The notes beneath the pieces are model-generated. The model was not told the DNA's origin. It did no database searches and saw only the letters and a list, made by a program, of their open reading frames with translations. Shown piece by piece: positions 14,186 through 25,006 of a DNA stretch of 64,000 bases. Origin of the DNA: Azonexus sp. GTDB lineage: Bacteria; Pseudomonadota; Gammaproteobacteria; Burkholderiales; Rhodocyclaceae. The first letter of the stretch is position 1, and every line of letters begins with the position of its first letter. The stretch covers positions 124,001 to 188,000 of the forward strand of contig JAGOAU010000001.1 of NCBI GenBank assembly GCA_017983755.1, read 5' to 3'. A program made the position numbers and the translations under genes.

Positions 14186-15145
14186 ATGGAGAGTGTCGGC
14201 AGTCCGGAACTCTGGGTGGCATTCGCCACGGTGGTCGTGGTAATGCTGGCCATCGACCTGTTCGTCGTCGGCGGTGGCAAGGTGCACCGCGTGTCGTTTC
14301 GCGAGGCGGCGACATGGTCGGTCCTCTGGGTCATGATCTCGCTGCTGTTTGCGGCCGCCCTCTGGTGGTATCTGGAAGGAAGCGCCGGGCGGGAAGTCGC
14401 AAACCAGAAGTCGCTTGAGTTCGTGACAGGGTACTTGATCGAGAAATCCCTGGCGGTCGACAACGTCTTTGTCTGGCTGATGCTGTTCTCCTTTTTCGGG
14501 ATTCCGCTCGAATTGCAGAAACGCATCCTGGTGTTCGGCGTCCTCGGCGCCATCGTCATGCGTACCATCATGATCTTTGCCGGCGCCTGGCTGATCACCC
14601 AGTTCCACTGGATCCTCTACGTATTCGGGGCCTTCCTGCTGGTCACCGGCATCAAGATGTGGTGGTTCGCCGATGCCAAGCCCGATCTTGAGAACAACGC
14701 GATACTCAAATGGCTGCGCGTCCACATGAAGGTCACCGACAACCTGCATGGCGAGCGATTCTTCGTCATGCAGGACGGCGCGCGCTATGCCACCCCGCTC
14801 TTTCTCGCCCTGGTCCTTGTCGAAATTTCCGACCTGATCTTCGCCGTCGATTCGATCCCGGCCATCTTCGCCATCACCAGCGATCCCTTCATCGTCCTGA
14901 CCTCGAACGTCTTTGCGATCCTGGGCCTGCGCGCCATGTACTTCCTGCTGGCCGACATGGCCAACCGCTTCTCGCTGCTCAAATATGGTCTCGCAGCGGT
15001 GCTCGTGTTCATCGGCCTGAAGATGATACTGATCGACATTTACAAGATTCCGGTCGGTTTCTCGCTCGCCGTGGTGGCGACCTTCATCGGCATCTCTATC
15101 GGCCTGTCCCTGCGCAAGGAAATGCTGGAACGTGAACGCGCTTGA
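14186..15145 (+). CDS. TerC/Alx-family integral membrane protein
   Basis: 319 residues; the ATG at 14186 lies five bases after GGGAGG. It has about nine transmembrane segments. Family signatures are present: [20 protein letters not shown] with the acidic residues in the membrane, and [19 protein letters not shown]. The TerC/Alx family is linked to metal (Mn2+) export, tellurite resistance and alkaline pH response. The 3' end overlaps the PAP2 gene by 14 bases. A TerB-like partner upstream and a NhaR-like regulator nearby fit a pH or cation stress role. Confidence 0.88.
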   Translation: MESVGSPELWVAFATVVVVMLAIDLFVVGGGKVHRVSFREAATWSVLWVMISLLFAAALWWYLEGSAGREVANQKSLEFVTGYLIEKSLAVDNVFVWLMLFSFFGIPLELQKRILVFGVLGAIVMRTIMIFAGAWLITQFHWILYVFGAFLLVTGIKMWWFADAKPDLENNAILKWLRVHMKVTDNLHGERFFVMQDGARYATPLFLALVLVEISDLIFAVDSIPAIFAITSDPFIVLTSNVFAILGLRAMYFLLADMANRFSLLKYGLAAVLVFIGLKMILIDIYKIPVGFSLAVVATFIGISIGLSLRKEMLERERA

Positions 15146-15662
15146 CATCTTGGACAGCGTACTGTTGGTCTGGATGAACGACCTGCGCCACCCGGCGCTG
15201 AGTGCGGCGATGGGCATCGTCACTTGGCTGGGCTCTCTGGCCGTACTGTTGCCGCTGGCCTTCGCCATTGGCTTGCGGGCCGACAAAGGCGGGCACTGGC
15301 GCAAGCGCTTGTCTATCCCTGCTGCCATCCTCGGGGCGGCCGCCGTTGCCCATTTGCTGAAGTTGGCCGTCGATCGGGAGCGTCCCGATCTCTTTCCGAG
15401 CCTTGTTGCAATGCCGGCAGATGCCAGCTTTCCGAGCGCCCATGCCATGCAGGTCACCGCTTTCGTCGCTGCGTGGCTGATGGTCACGGGCGGTTGGCGG
15501 CGGGTCGGACAGGTAGTGGCCGGGCTGCTGCTGGTGGTGGCCGTCGGTTTCTCACGGCTCTACCTGCAGGTGCACTTCCCGAGCGACGTGCTGTTCGGCG
15601 TTCTGGCCGGCCTGCTCTGGGTCTGGCTTCTACTTCGCCTGCCTGTGTGGCGGAGGGCCTGA
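15132..15662 (+). CDS. PAP2-superfamily membrane phosphatase
   Basis: 176 residues starting at a GTG inside the terC 3' end. All three acid-phosphatase motifs of lipid phosphatases are present: K-x6-R-P as [13 protein letters not shown] (the PSGH variant), and [12 protein letters not shown] (S-R-x5-H-x3-D). Five to six hydrophobic helices are visible, so the active site should face the periplasm. Likely substrates are undecaprenyl pyrophosphate or phosphatidate. The next gene, a DgkA-type kinase overlapping by three bases, makes the phosphorylated form of such lipids, which suggests a lipid-carrier or diacylglycerol cycle. Confidence 0.85.
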   Translation: MNALDILDSVLLVWMNDLRHPALSAAMGIVTWLGSLAVLLPLAFAIGLRADKGGHWRKRLSIPAAILGAAAVAHLLKLAVDRERPDLFPSLVAMPADASFPSAHAMQVTAFVAAWLMVTGGWRRVGQVVAGLLLVVAVGFSRLYLQVHFPSDVLFGVLAGLLWVWLLLRLPVWRRA

Positions 15663-16042
15663 TGCGCCACAAATTCCTGGGCATCGGCGAGCCGGGCTAT
15701 CACCCTTGGCGGAAGGTCAGGACGGTATTTTCAGGGCTGCGTTATGCCGTTATCTATGACTGGTCGGTGACCTACAAGCTGGTGCTGTCCGCCGGCGTGC
15801 TTGCCGGGGCCTTCATGCTGCGCGCCTGGGTGGATTTTCTGCTTATCCTGGTGGTGACCGCCCTGGTGGTGTTCGCCGAAATCGTCAACAGCGCAATCGA
15901 GGCATTGTGCGACTTCATCGAGGAACGTCACAACGAGAAGATCAAGATCATCAAGGACATGGCAGCGGCCGCCGTCGGGGTCACCCTTTTTGTATGGATT
16001 GCCGTCATCGGCATCGAGCTGGGACGCTACTTCTCAGCCTAA
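15662..16042 (+). CDS. dgkA: Diacylglycerol kinase (DgkA family)
   Basis: 126 residues with three transmembrane segments after an amphipathic N-terminus; this is normal DgkA size. The signature EIVNSAIEALCDF matches the catalytic and metal-binding E-x-x-N-(S/T)-A-I-E motif. It phosphorylates diacylglycerol (or undecaprenol in some lineages) using ATP at the inner membrane. The start overlaps the PAP2 stop (TGATG), so the two are coupled. It is the last gene of the operon starting at 13464. A weak hairpin (ACGCCC/GGGCGT) lies at about 16057-16075. Nothing else is seen up to the next gene. Confidence 0.88.
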   Translation: MRHKFLGIGEPGYHPWRKVRTVFSGLRYAVIYDWSVTYKLVLSAGVLAGAFMLRAWVDFLLILVVTALVVFAEIVNSAIEALCDFIEERHNEKIKIIKDMAAAAVGVTLFVWIAVIGIELGRYFSA

Positions 16043-16327
16043 AACGTTCTTTGTGGACGCCCTTGTCATGGGCGTTTGGGTCGCCTTGGGTTTCTTGAAC
16101 ACGCAGAGGCTGCTCCATTCTGGAACCTGCCGTTGGCGATCAATCCGCTTGCCCGTCAGCAGAGGGGCGGGAGTACGCTTTCGCCGGTCCGGAAGCTGCC
16201 GTTCAGGAAAGCTCCCACCCGGCGGCGGGTAAGCGCAATATTGCGGCTCGACGCACCGGGGTGGCAAGATCCGCTACGGCCGAAGAACCGCCCTCGCGGC
16301 TACACTGCCGCAAACCAAACCGCCCCC

Positions 16328-16999
16328 TCAGTTGGCCTCGCTCGTCATCGCCGTTCGCAGCGCCGCCCCCAGATTCTCCACCAGCGCGTCGCAATCCTCC
16401 CGCCTGACGGCCTCGCCTTCGTTGTAGCCGTAGGGAACGCAATAGACGGTGCAGCCGGCGGCGCGGGCGGTTTCGATGTCGTGGCGGGAGTCGCCGATGT
16501 GCAGGTTGGTGCTCACGGCACGCCCCATCCGCATGCAGGCGTGGCGCAGCGGTTCGGGGTGCGGCTTGCGGAAGGGCGTGCTGTCGCCGGAGACGATGGC
16601 GGAAAAATAGCTAGTCAGCCCCATCCGTTCGAGCAGCGGTTCGGTGAAGGCGGCAGGCTTGTTGGTCAGCACGGCCAGCGGCAGGCCGGTCGCCTGCCAC
16701 GCATCGAGGCCGGCCAGCACGCCGTCGAAAATGTGCGTTTTCCGGCCGTTGACCGCAGCATAGTGCGGCTTGAAGACCTCGACGGCACGGGCGAGCAATG
16801 CCTCGTCCGGTGGCGTGCCGCGGTCGAGGCAGCGGCGCACCAGGACGACGACGCCCTGGCCGACGAAGCGGCGTATTTCGTCTTCGCCGCGCGGCGGCAG
16901 TCCCAGGTCCGCGAGCATGCGGTTGCTGGCCTCGGCGAGGTCGGGCACGGTATCGAGCAGCGTGCCGTCGAGATCGAAGGTGACGGACTGGAAGTGCAT
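16328..16999 (-). CDS. gph: Phosphoglycolate phosphatase
   Basis: 223 residues from the ATG at 16999, three bases after the rpe stop. HAD-superfamily motifs: FDLDGTLLDT at the N-terminus, VLTNKP in the middle and HIGDSRHDIETARAAG near the C-terminus. In Calvin cycle operons this enzyme (CbbZ) dephosphorylates 2-phosphoglycolate formed by RuBisCO oxygenase activity. Being the last gene of the cbb operon supports that role. Confidence 0.9.
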   Translation of the reverse strand: MHFQSVTFDLDGTLLDTVPDLAEASNRMLADLGLPPRGEDEIRRFVGQGVVVLVRRCLDRGTPPDEALLARAVEVFKPHYAAVNGRKTHIFDGVLAGLDAWQATGLPLAVLTNKPAAFTEPLLERMGLTSYFSAIVSGDSTPFRKPHPEPLRHACMRMGRAVSTNLHIGDSRHDIETARAAGCTVYCVPYGYNEGEAVRREDCDALVENLGAALRTAMTSEAN

Positions 17000-17001
17000 G
17001 G

Positions 17002-17703
17002 TCACACCTTGGCCAGTTCGCCGCACAGGGCGCCGATGATCGAGTCGTAGCGGTGCGGGTCGCTGTCCTTGCCGGCGCCGTAGACGGCCGAGCCGGCGAC
17101 GAAGGCGTCGACGCCGGCGCGGGCGATCTCGGCGATGTTGGCGGGGTTCACCCCACCGTCGATTTCGAGGCGGATGCGCCGGCCGCTTTCCTTTTCATAG
17201 GCGTCGAGTTTGGCGCGGGCCTGTTTCGCCTTGGCCAGCGTGCCGGGGATGAATTTCTGGCCGCCGAAGCCGGGGTTGACGCTCATCAGCAGGATGACGT
17301 CGATCTTGTCGAGGACGTAGTCCATGTAATCCAGGGGTGTGGCGGGGTTGAAGACGAGGCCGCCTTGACACCCGGCGTCGCGGATCAGCGCCAGGCTGCG
17401 GTCGACGTGTTCGGAGGCTTCCGGGTGGAAGGTGATGATGTTGGCGCCGGCCTTGGCGAAATCGGGGATGATGCGGTCGACCGGCTTGACCATCAGGTGC
17501 ACGTCGATCGGCGCCGGGGTGCAGGGGCGAATCGCTTCGCAAACCAGCGGCCCGATGGTCAGATTCGGAACATAATGGTTGTCCATCACGTCGAAGTGTA
17601 TCCAGTCGGCGCCCGATGCGATCACGTTGGCCACCTCCTCGCCCAGCTTGGCGAAGTTGGCCGAGAGGATGCTCGGGGCGATGATGTAATCCGGCTTGAT
17701 CAT
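17002..17703 (-). CDS. rpe: Ribulose-phosphate 3-epimerase
   Basis: 233 residues, full length. TIM-barrel family motifs are present: [15 protein letters not shown] at the N-terminus, [17 protein letters not shown] with the metal-binding His and Asp, VDVHLM-type strand ([11 protein letters not shown]), [10 protein letters not shown], and [11 protein letters not shown]. It interconverts ribulose-5-P and xylulose-5-P in the cytoplasm, regenerating the RuBisCO substrate pool. The Shine-Dalgarno GGAG sits just after the T-tract of a terminator-like hairpin, so its expression may be uncoupled from fba. Confidence 0.95.
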   Translation of the reverse strand: MIKPDYIIAPSILSANFAKLGEEVANVIASGADWIHFDVMDNHYVPNLTIGPLVCEAIRPCTPAPIDVHLMVKPVDRIIPDFAKAGANIITFHPEASEHVDRSLALIRDAGCQGGLVFNPATPLDYMDYVLDKIDVILLMSVNPGFGGQKFIPGTLAKAKQARAKLDAYEKESGRRIRLEIDGGVNPANIAEIARAGVDAFVAGSAVYGAGKDSDPHRYDSIIGALCGELAKV

Positions 17704-17714
17704 GGGTGCTCTCC

Positions 17715-17744
17715 AAAAAAGGCGGCCCCAGACTGCGGGGCCGC
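17715..17744 (-). terminator. Intrinsic terminator between fba and rpe
   Basis: On the minus strand: stem GCGGCCCC, loop GCAGTCT, stem GGGGCCGC, then CTTTTTT. It ends about 11 bases before the rpe start and lies inside the cbb operon, so it should reduce or regulate transcription of rpe and gph. Confidence 0.8.
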
Positions 17745-17778
17745 AAACGCAAGGTACAGCAGAGTCAATCGGTTGCGG

Positions 17779-18816
17779 TCAACGGTACAGGGCGATCATT
17801 TTTTCCAGCGCCAGCGGCTTGATGCGGCTGGCCCGGCCGGCCGAGCCGAAGGCTTCGAAGCGCTGGCGGCAGATGTCGCGCGCCGCCGCCACCGCCGCCT
17901 TGAGGAAGGTGCGCGGATCGAATTCCTCCGGTTTCTCGGCCATCGCCTGGCGCATGGCGCCGGTCATGGCGAGGCGGATATCGGTGTCGATATTGACCTT
18001 GCGCACGCCGTGGCGGATACCTTCGACGATCTCCGCGACCGGCACGCCGTAGGTTTCCTTGATGGCGCCGCCGTACTGGCGGATCACCGCCAGCCATTCC
18101 TGCGGCACGCTGCTCGAACCGTGCATGACCAGATGGGTGTTCGGGATGCGGGCGTGGATGGCCTTGATGCGGTCGATGGCGAGAATTTCGCCGGTCGGCG
18201 GCCGGGTGAACTTGTAGGCGCCGTGGCTGGTGCCGATGGCGATGGCCAAGGCGTCGACGCCGGTCCTGGCGACGAAGTCGGCGGCCTCGTCGGGATCGGT
18301 CAGCAGTTGCGAATGGTCGAGCTTGCCGGCGGCGCCGATGCCGTCTTCCTCGCCCGCCTCGCCGGTTTCCAGCGAGCCGAGGCAGCCGAGTTCGCCTTCG
18401 ACCGAAACGCCGATGGCGTGGGCCATTTCGACGACCCTGGCCGTCGTCTCGACGTTGTAGGCGTAGCTCGTCGGCGTCTTGCCGTCAGTGCCCAGCGAGC
18501 CGTCCATCATCACGCTGGAGAAGCCGCTGCGCATCGACTGCTGGCAGACGGCCGGCGAAGTGCCGTGGTCCTGGTGCAGGCAGACGGGGATGTCCGGGTA
18601 CTGTTCGATGGCGGCTTCGACCAGCTTGCGCAGGAAGGGCTCCCCGGCGTATTTGCGGGCGCCGGCCGAGGCTTGCAGGATGACCGGCGAATCGCAGGCC
18701 TCGGCAGCCTGCATGATGGCCTGGATCTGCTCCATGTTATTGACGTTGAAGGCGGGCAGGCCGTAGCTGTGTTCGGCGGCGTGGTCGAGCAGCTGGCGCA
18801 GGGAAATCAGGGCCAT
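17779..18816 (-). CDS. fba: Class II fructose-1,6-bisphosphate aldolase
   Basis: 345 residues. The ATG has AAGGAG seven bases ahead. Zinc-ligand region [10 protein letters not shown], then [20 protein letters not shown], a glycine-rich [10 protein letters not shown] and a C-terminal [17 protein letters not shown] all match class II (CbbA-type) aldolases. It condenses dihydroxyacetone phosphate with glyceraldehyde-3-P, and in the Calvin cycle also makes sedoheptulose-1,7-bisphosphate. It starts nine bases after gap. Confidence 0.95.
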   Translation of the reverse strand: MALISLRQLLDHAAEHSYGLPAFNVNNMEQIQAIMQAAEACDSPVILQASAGARKYAGEPFLRKLVEAAIEQYPDIPVCLHQDHGTSPAVCQQSMRSGFSSVMMDGSLGTDGKTPTSYAYNVETTARVVEMAHAIGVSVEGELGCLGSLETGEAGEEDGIGAAGKLDHSQLLTDPDEAADFVARTGVDALAIAIGTSHGAYKFTRPPTGEILAIDRIKAIHARIPNTHLVMHGSSSVPQEWLAVIRQYGGAIKETYGVPVAEIVEGIRHGVRKVNIDTDIRLAMTGAMRQAMAEKPEEFDPRTFLKAAVAAARDICRQRFEAFGSAGRASRIKPLALEKMIALYR

Positions 18817-18825
18817 GGTCGCTCC

Positions 18826-19939
<1,114 letters not shown>

Positions 19940-19942
<3 letters not shown>

Positions 19943-21985
19943 AAAATCGCCGTCACTGCCGCCAGCGCTGACGATGCTGCGCAGGACTGTCTGCACCAGC
20001 TTGTCGGCAGTCAGGCCGAAGTGCTGGTAGAGCGCAGGTGCCGGGGCGGAGGCGCCGAATTCGTCGATGCCGAGCACCTCGCCGTCGAGGCCGACGTACT
20101 TGCGCCAGAAGTCGGTCTGCCCGGCCTCGATGGCGACGCGGCAGACTTCCGGCGGCAATACCTGCTTCTTCCACGCCGACGGCTGGCGGTCGAAGCGGCG
20201 CGTGCAGGGCATCGAGACGACGCGCACGGCGACGCCCTGGGCGGCCAGCGCCTGCTGCGCCTGCATGGCCAGCATCACTTCCGAGCCGGTGGCGACGATG
20301 ACCGCCTGCAGCGGGCCATCCGCCTCGGACACCACGTAGCCGCCGCGGCTGGCCCCCTCCGCCCTGCCTTCGGCCGCGCCATATTGCGGCAGATTCTGGC
20401 GTGACAGCAGCAGGGCGGAAGGTCCGTCGCGGCGCTCCAGCGCCGTTGTCCAGGCGACGGCCGTTTCCAGCTCGTCGCACGGGCGCCAGACGTCGAGCCC
20501 GGGAATGATGCGCAGGCTGCTGGCGTGCTCGACCGGCTGGTGCGTCGGCCCATCCTCGCCGAGGCCGATGGAATCGTGGGTCAGCACATGGACGACGCGC
20601 TGGTTCATCAGTGCGCTCATGCGGATGGCGTTGCGGGCGTAGTCGGAGAACACCGCGAAGGTGCCGCCGTAGGGGATCATCCCGCCGTGCAGGGCGACGC
20701 CGTTCATGATCGCCGTCATGCCGAATTCGCGGACGCCGTAGGAAACGTAGTTGGCGACGCGCTCGCCGGCCTCGTGCAGGGCGACGCTGCCCTTGCCGGC
20801 GGTCAGGTTCGAGCCGGTGAGGTCGGCCGAGCCGCCGAGCAGTTCGGGGATGCGGTCGACCAGGAAATCGAGGCAATTTTGCGAGGACTTGCGGCTGGCG
20901 ACAGCCCCTTCCCGGCGGCCGGCGGCGGCGAGCAGTTCGGTGCGGATTTCCGGCCACTGCGCGGGCAGCGCACCGGCCTGGGTACGGACGAATTCGGCGG
21001 CGAGTTGCGGATACTGCGCGCGGTAGGCGGCGAATTTTTCCTGCCAGCCGGCTTCGGCGGCGGCGCCGGCAGCGCGGGCACTCCACGCGGCGCGCAGGCT
21101 GTCCGGCACCTCGAACGGCCCGTGCGGCCAGCCGAGCGCGGCGCGGGTGGCCGCCGTTTCGTCGGCGCCGAGGGGGGCGCCGTGCACGTCGTGCGAACCG
21201 GCCTTGTTCGGCGAGCCCCAGCCGATCTGCGTGCGGCAGACGATCAGCGTCGGCTGGCCGGTGACCGCTTTCGCCTCGGCGATGGCGGCGGCGACGGCAG
21301 CCGAATCGTGGCCGTCGATCGGGCCGACGACATGCCAGCCATAGGCGCGGAAGCGGGCCGGGGTGTCGTCGCGGAACCAGCCGGCGACATGGCCGTCGAT
21401 GGAAATCCCGTTGTCGTCATAGAAGCAGGTGAGCTTGTCCAGCCCCCAGACGCCGGCCAGCGAACAGGCTTCGTGGCTGATCCCTTCCATCAGGCAGCCG
21501 TCGCCGACGAAGACCCAGGTGCGGTGATCGACGATGGCGTGGCCTGGCCGGTTGTAGCGCTGCGCCAGCAGCTTTTCTGCGAGCGCCATGCCGACGGCGT
21601 TGGTCAGCCCCTGGCCGAGCGGGCCGGTGGTCGTTTCGACGCCGGGCGTGTGGCCGACTTCGGGGTGGCCGGCGGTCTTGCTGCCGAGCTGGCGGAAATT
21701 CCTGAGTTCTTCGAGCGGCAGGTCGTAGCCGCTCAGGTGCAGCAGCGCGTAGAGCAGCATCGAGCCGTGCCCGTTGGACAGCACGAAGCGGTCGCGGTCC
21801 GGCCATTGCGGGTTGGCCGGGTTGTGTTTCAGGTGGTCGCGCCACAGCACTTCGGCGATGTCGGCCATGCCCATCGGCGCGCCGGGGTGGCCGGATTTCG
21901 CCTTGTCGACCGCGTCGACCGCAAGAAAGCGCAGGGCGTTGGCCAGTTCGCGGCGGAAGGTGGTTTCAGTCTGGTTGCGATCCAT
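19940..21985 (-). CDS. tkt: Transketolase
   Basis: 681 residues from the ATG at 21985, chosen over an ATG four codons upstream because GGAG lies correctly spaced before the internal one. Thiamine-diphosphate motifs: [17 protein letters not shown] and [14 protein letters not shown] near the N-terminus, [14 protein letters not shown] with the metal-binding Asp, and later [15 protein letters not shown] and [19 protein letters not shown]. It moves two-carbon units between ketose and aldose phosphates in RuBP regeneration. It is 21 bases from prk. Confidence 0.95.
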
Positions 21986-22006
21986 GTCGGTCTCCATTTT
22001 TGCGAA

Positions 22007-22879
22007 TCAGGCGCGGCGCTTGTGGTCCATCAGGCGCAGGACCATCGGCGTGAAAATCATCTGCATGGCCAGGCCCATCTTGCCGCCGGGCACGACCAGG
22101 GTATTCGGGCGCGTCAGCATGGCGCCGTGCAGGATGTTGAGCAGGTACTGGAAGTCGATGCCCTTGGGGTTGGCGAAGCGGATCACCACCATGCTCTCGT
22201 CGGCGCTCGGGATGTCGCGGGCGATGAAGGGGTTGGAGGTATCGACGATCGGCACGCGCTGGAAATTGACGTGCGTGCGCGAGAACTGCGGGCACAGGTG
22301 GCTGACGTAGTCCGGCATGCGGCGCAGGATGGTGTCGGTCACCGCCTCCTGCGAGTAGCCGCGCATCTTCTGGTCGCGGTGCAGCTTCTGGATCCATTCC
22401 AGGTTGATGATGGGCACGACGCCGACGCAGAGATCCACCTGCTTGGCGATGTCGATCTTCTCGTCGGCCCAGGCGCCGTGCAGGCCTTCGTAGAACATCA
22501 GGTCGGTGGCGGCCGGGATGTCCTGCCAGGGCGTGAAGGTGCCCGGCTCCTGCTGCCACGGCTCGGCCTCGCCGGCATCGTGCAGGTACTTGCGGACCTG
22601 GCCGCTGCCGCGCGTGCCGTAGTTGATGAAGAGCTGCTCCAGCTCGGCGAGCAGGTTGGCTTCGGGGCCGAAATGGCTGAAGTTGCGGTTGCCCTTCTCC
22701 TCCTGCGCCTTCATCTCGGCGCGCATGGCGAGGCGGTCGTAGCGGTGGAAGGAATCGCCCTCGACGATCTGGGCGTTGAGCTTTTCGCGGCGGAAGATGT
22801 GCTGGAAGCTCTGCATCACGGTGCTGGTGCCGGCGCCGGACGAGCCGGTAATGGCGATGATCGGGTGTTTGACGGACAT
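22007..22879 (-). CDS. prk: Phosphoribulokinase
   Basis: 290 residues, the usual size of the proteobacterial class I enzyme. The P-loop is near the N-terminus (ITGSSGAGTSTV), followed by IVEGDSFHRYDR with the catalytic acidic residue and a C-terminal region ending PMVLRLMDHKRR. It phosphorylates ribulose-5-P to ribulose-1,5-bisphosphate, the RuBisCO substrate, and is diagnostic of a working Calvin cycle. The start ATG at 22879 has GGGAG ahead of it. It lies between fbp and tkt in the cbb operon. Confidence 0.97.
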   Translation of the reverse strand: MSVKHPIIAITGSSGAGTSTVMQSFQHIFRREKLNAQIVEGDSFHRYDRLAMRAEMKAQEEKGNRNFSHFGPEANLLAELEQLFINYGTRGSGQVRKYLHDAGEAEPWQQEPGTFTPWQDIPAATDLMFYEGLHGAWADEKIDIAKQVDLCVGVVPIINLEWIQKLHRDQKMRGYSQEAVTDTILRRMPDYVSHLCPQFSRTHVNFQRVPIVDTSNPFIARDIPSADESMVVIRFANPKGIDFQYLLNILHGAMLTRPNTLVVPGGKMGLAMQMIFTPMVLRLMDHKRRA

Positions 22880-22911
22880 GGGACTCTCCCTGCGGATTTG
22901 AATGCGGGGGC

Positions 22912-23979
22912 TCAGGCGGTGTCGCGGAACAGGGAGCGTTCCGAGAACAGCGGCGAGACGAAGGGGCGATCGGCGCCGGTGTCGTATTCGTCGTGGTAGC
23001 GTTCGACACGCTCGACCTCGTTCTTCGAGCCGAGGATGACCGGCACGCGCTGGTGCAGGCTGTCCGGCGCGACGTCGAGGATGCGCTGGCGGCCGGTGCT
23101 CGCCGCGCCGCCGGCCTGCTCGATCAGCATCGCCATTGGGTTGGCCTCGTAGAGCAGGCGCAGACGCCCGGGCTTGGCCGGATCCTTGTTGTCCTTGGGA
23201 TAGAGGAAGATGCCGCCGCGGATCAGGATGCGGTGCACCTCGGCGACCAACGAGGCAATCCAGCGGGTGTTGAAATCGGTGCCGCGCACCCCCGACTTGC
23301 CGGCCTTGCATTCGGCGACGTAGCGCTGCACCGGCGGCTCCCAGAAGCGTTCGTTCGAGGTGTTGATGGCGAACTCGCGGGTCTCTTCCGGCACCCGGAT
23401 GGCCGGATGGGTCAGGATGAAGTTGCCGCTTTCGCGGTCGAGCGTGAAGCCGTGCGTGCCGTTGCCCAGCGTCAGCACCATCATGGTCGACGGGCCGTAG
23501 ATGGCGTAGCCGGCGGCCACCTGTTCGGCGCCGGGACGCAGGTAGTCGTCCGGCACGGCGTCGCCTGCGGTCGACCGCTGCAGGATGGAGAAAATGGTGC
23601 CGACCGAGACATTGACGTCGCTGTTCGACGAACCGTCGAGCGGGTCGAACACCAGCAGGTAACGGCCGCGCGGGTATTCGGCGGGAATCGGATAGGGGTC
23701 GTCCATCTCCTCGGAAGCCATGCCGGCCAGTTGGCCGCCCCACTCGCAATGGCGCAGGATGGCCTCGTTGGTCAGCACGTCGAGTTTCTTCTGCACCTCG
23801 CCCTGCACATTGGTGCTGTCCAGCGCCCCCAGGCTGCCGCCCAGCGCGCCCTTGGCGACCATCGCCGAGATCGTCTTGACGGCGGCGGCGACGTCGATCA
23901 ACAGGGCGCCGAGTTCGCCGTGGCTGGCGCGGGTGTGTTCGATGACAAACTTGGATAAGGTCGTGCGGCCGAATTGCAT
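22912..23979 (-). CDS. fbp: Fructose-1,6-bisphosphatase class I
   Basis: 355 residues from the ATG at 23979 ([12 protein letters not shown], matching the family N-terminus); an in-frame ATG at 23994 is an alternative. Metal- and substrate-binding motifs are clear: [21 protein letters not shown] and the C-terminal [19 protein letters not shown]. It dephosphorylates fructose-1,6-bisphosphate in RuBP regeneration. It is the first gene of the minus-strand cbb operon, so the AT-rich gap upstream should hold the operon promoter. A copy of the GTCGACCGCAG word lies inside. Confidence 0.95.
   Translation of the reverse strand: MQFGRTTLSKFVIEHTRASHGELGALLIDVAAAVKTISAMVAKGALGGSLGALDSTNVQGEVQKKLDVLTNEAILRHCEWGGQLAGMASEEMDDPYPIPAEYPRGRYLLVFDPLDGSSNSDVNVSVGTIFSILQRSTAGDAVPDDYLRPGAEQVAAGYAIYGPSTMMVLTLGNGTHGFTLDRESGNFILTHPAIRVPEETREFAINTSNERFWEPPVQRYVAECKAGKSGVRGTDFNTRWIASLVAEVHRILIRGGIFLYPKDNKDPAKPGRLRLLYEANPMAMLIEQAGGAASTGRQRILDVAPDSLHQRVPVILGSKNEVERVERYHDEYDTGADRPFVSPLFSERSLFRDTA
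23565..23575 (-). repeat. GTCGACCGCAG repeat copy 3
   Basis: Exact copy within fbp, in the same orientation as the gene, read as R-S-T-A-G. It extends to a 13-base near-palindrome with the flanking CGCTGCAGG. Confidence 0.6.
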
Positions 23980-24031
23980 GGTGTATCCAATCATTCTTGT
24001 GTTACTGCCTTGCGACAAAAGATAAGCGGAT

Positions 24032-24086
24032 TCTTAATTAAGACATAGTCAGACTTTCTTAATAACGCAATAAGCGATCACTTATT
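24032..24086. promoter_or_regulatory. Candidate cbb operon/cbbY control region
   Basis: The 179-base gap between divergent fbp and cbbY is strongly AT-rich. It contains a perfect palindrome TCTTAATTAAGA at 24032-24043 and an inverted repeat AATAAG-N6-CTTATT at 24069-24086. LysR-type regulators such as CbbR bind dyads of this size, and a CbbR gene is next to cbbM in this window. No promoter hexamers are confident. Confidence 0.45.
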
Positions 24087-24158
24087 AAAAGATGCTTAAG
24101 GCGCCCTTCAAAAATCCTGACTAGGGCCGCGACGCGGCAACGGCTATCGTTGCCGCGC

Positions 24159-24872
24159 ATGAACACACTCAAAGCCCTGATCTTCGACGTCGATGGCACG
24201 CTCGCCGAAACCGAGCGCGACGGCCATCGCCCTGCCTTCAACCTCACCTTCGCCGAGCACGGCCTGCCCTGGCACTGGGATGAAGCCCGCTACGGCGACC
24301 TGCTCGACGTCACCGGCGGCAAGGAGCGCATCCGCCATTACGCCGGGCAGGAGGCGCCGGAAATGCTGGCCGACCCCGCCTTTCCCGAACTGGTGAAACG
24401 CCTGCACGCGGCCAAGACCGCGCACTACGTGCGCCTCGTCGCCGCCGGCCGACTTGCACTGCGCCCCGGCGTCGCCGAACTGATCGCCGCGGCGCGGCGC
24501 GCCGGCATCCGCCTCGCCATCGCGACCACCACCTCGCCGGACAATGTCGACGCCCTGTTGCGCGCCACGCTGGGCGACGAGGCACCCGGCTGGTTCGCGG
24601 TCATCGGCGCCGGCGACATCGTGCCGGCCAAGAAACCGGCGCCGGACATCTATCAGTGGGTACTCGCCCGCCTCGGCCTGCCCGCCGCCGACTGCCTGGC
24701 CATCGAGGATTCGGAAAACGGCCTGAAATCGGCGTTGACCGCAGGACTGCGCTGCCTGGTGACGATCAGCGAATACACAAGGGACCAGGATTTCAGCGGG
24801 GCCGCCATGGTGCTCGACGATCTGGCGCAGGTGTCGCCGGATCGGGTGATGGTGTGGCCCGGCCGGGCCTGA
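24159..24872 (+). CDS. cbbY: CbbY-type HAD sugar-bisphosphate phosphatase
   Basis: 237 residues. HAD motifs: IFDVDGTLAETERDGHRPAF at the N-terminus, TTTSPDNVDALL, a Lys in VPAKKPAPDIY, and AIEDSENGLKSALTAG. The TLAETE...H...AFN stretch and the cap are typical of CbbY, which removes the inhibitor xylulose-1,5-bisphosphate made by RuBisCO. It is divergent from fbp and likely shares control with the cbb operon. It starts at ATG 24159; an upstream TTG (24150) is possible but less likely. Confidence 0.85.
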   Translation: MNTLKALIFDVDGTLAETERDGHRPAFNLTFAEHGLPWHWDEARYGDLLDVTGGKERIRHYAGQEAPEMLADPAFPELVKRLHAAKTAHYVRLVAAGRLALRPGVAELIAAARRAGIRLAIATTTSPDNVDALLRATLGDEAPGWFAVIGAGDIVPAKKPAPDIYQWVLARLGLPAADCLAIEDSENGLKSALTAGLRCLVTISEYTRDQDFSGAAMVLDDLAQVSPDRVMVWPGRA

Positions 24873-24909
24873 ACCGCCGTTCGCGCCGACAGAGCACGAA
24901 AGGCAGACG

Positions 24910-24935
24910 GAAAAAAGCCCGCTCGGGGAGCGGGC
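24910..24935 (-). terminator. Intrinsic terminator of the CBS-domain gene
   Basis: Read on the minus strand: GCCCGCT, loop CCCCG, AGCGGGC, then six T. It lies 72 bases past the CBS-domain gene stop, and on the plus strand also just after cbbY, so it separates the convergent pair. Confidence 0.85.
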
Positions 24936-25006
24936 CGGAAAGACCTCGTCAGCTGCGGGAGAGCGCGAGGGGAGGAGACATTCGTCAGGCGACGTTAGCC
25001 GCCGGT

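Noticed and set aside
15224-16042. Long plus-strand frame extending dgkA upstream through the PAP2 gene
   Set aside because: Only the last 126 codons match DgkA; the upstream part overlaps the PAP2 gene out of frame and the ATG at 15662 is coupled to its stop.
16043-16327. Possible gene in the gap between dgkA and gph
   Set aside because: Short open frames here have no ribosome site or recognisable sequence; only a weak hairpin near 16060 is seen.
16748-16758. GTTGACCGCAG in gph as a further repeat copy
   Set aside because: One mismatch in the core; likewise 24735 and 7917 (GTCGACCGCAA). Counted only as near-matches so that the tally stays exact.
22007-23749. prk frame extended upstream into fbp
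   Set aside because: Phosphoribulokinase begins at 22879 with a ribosome site; the upstream part is fbp in another frame.
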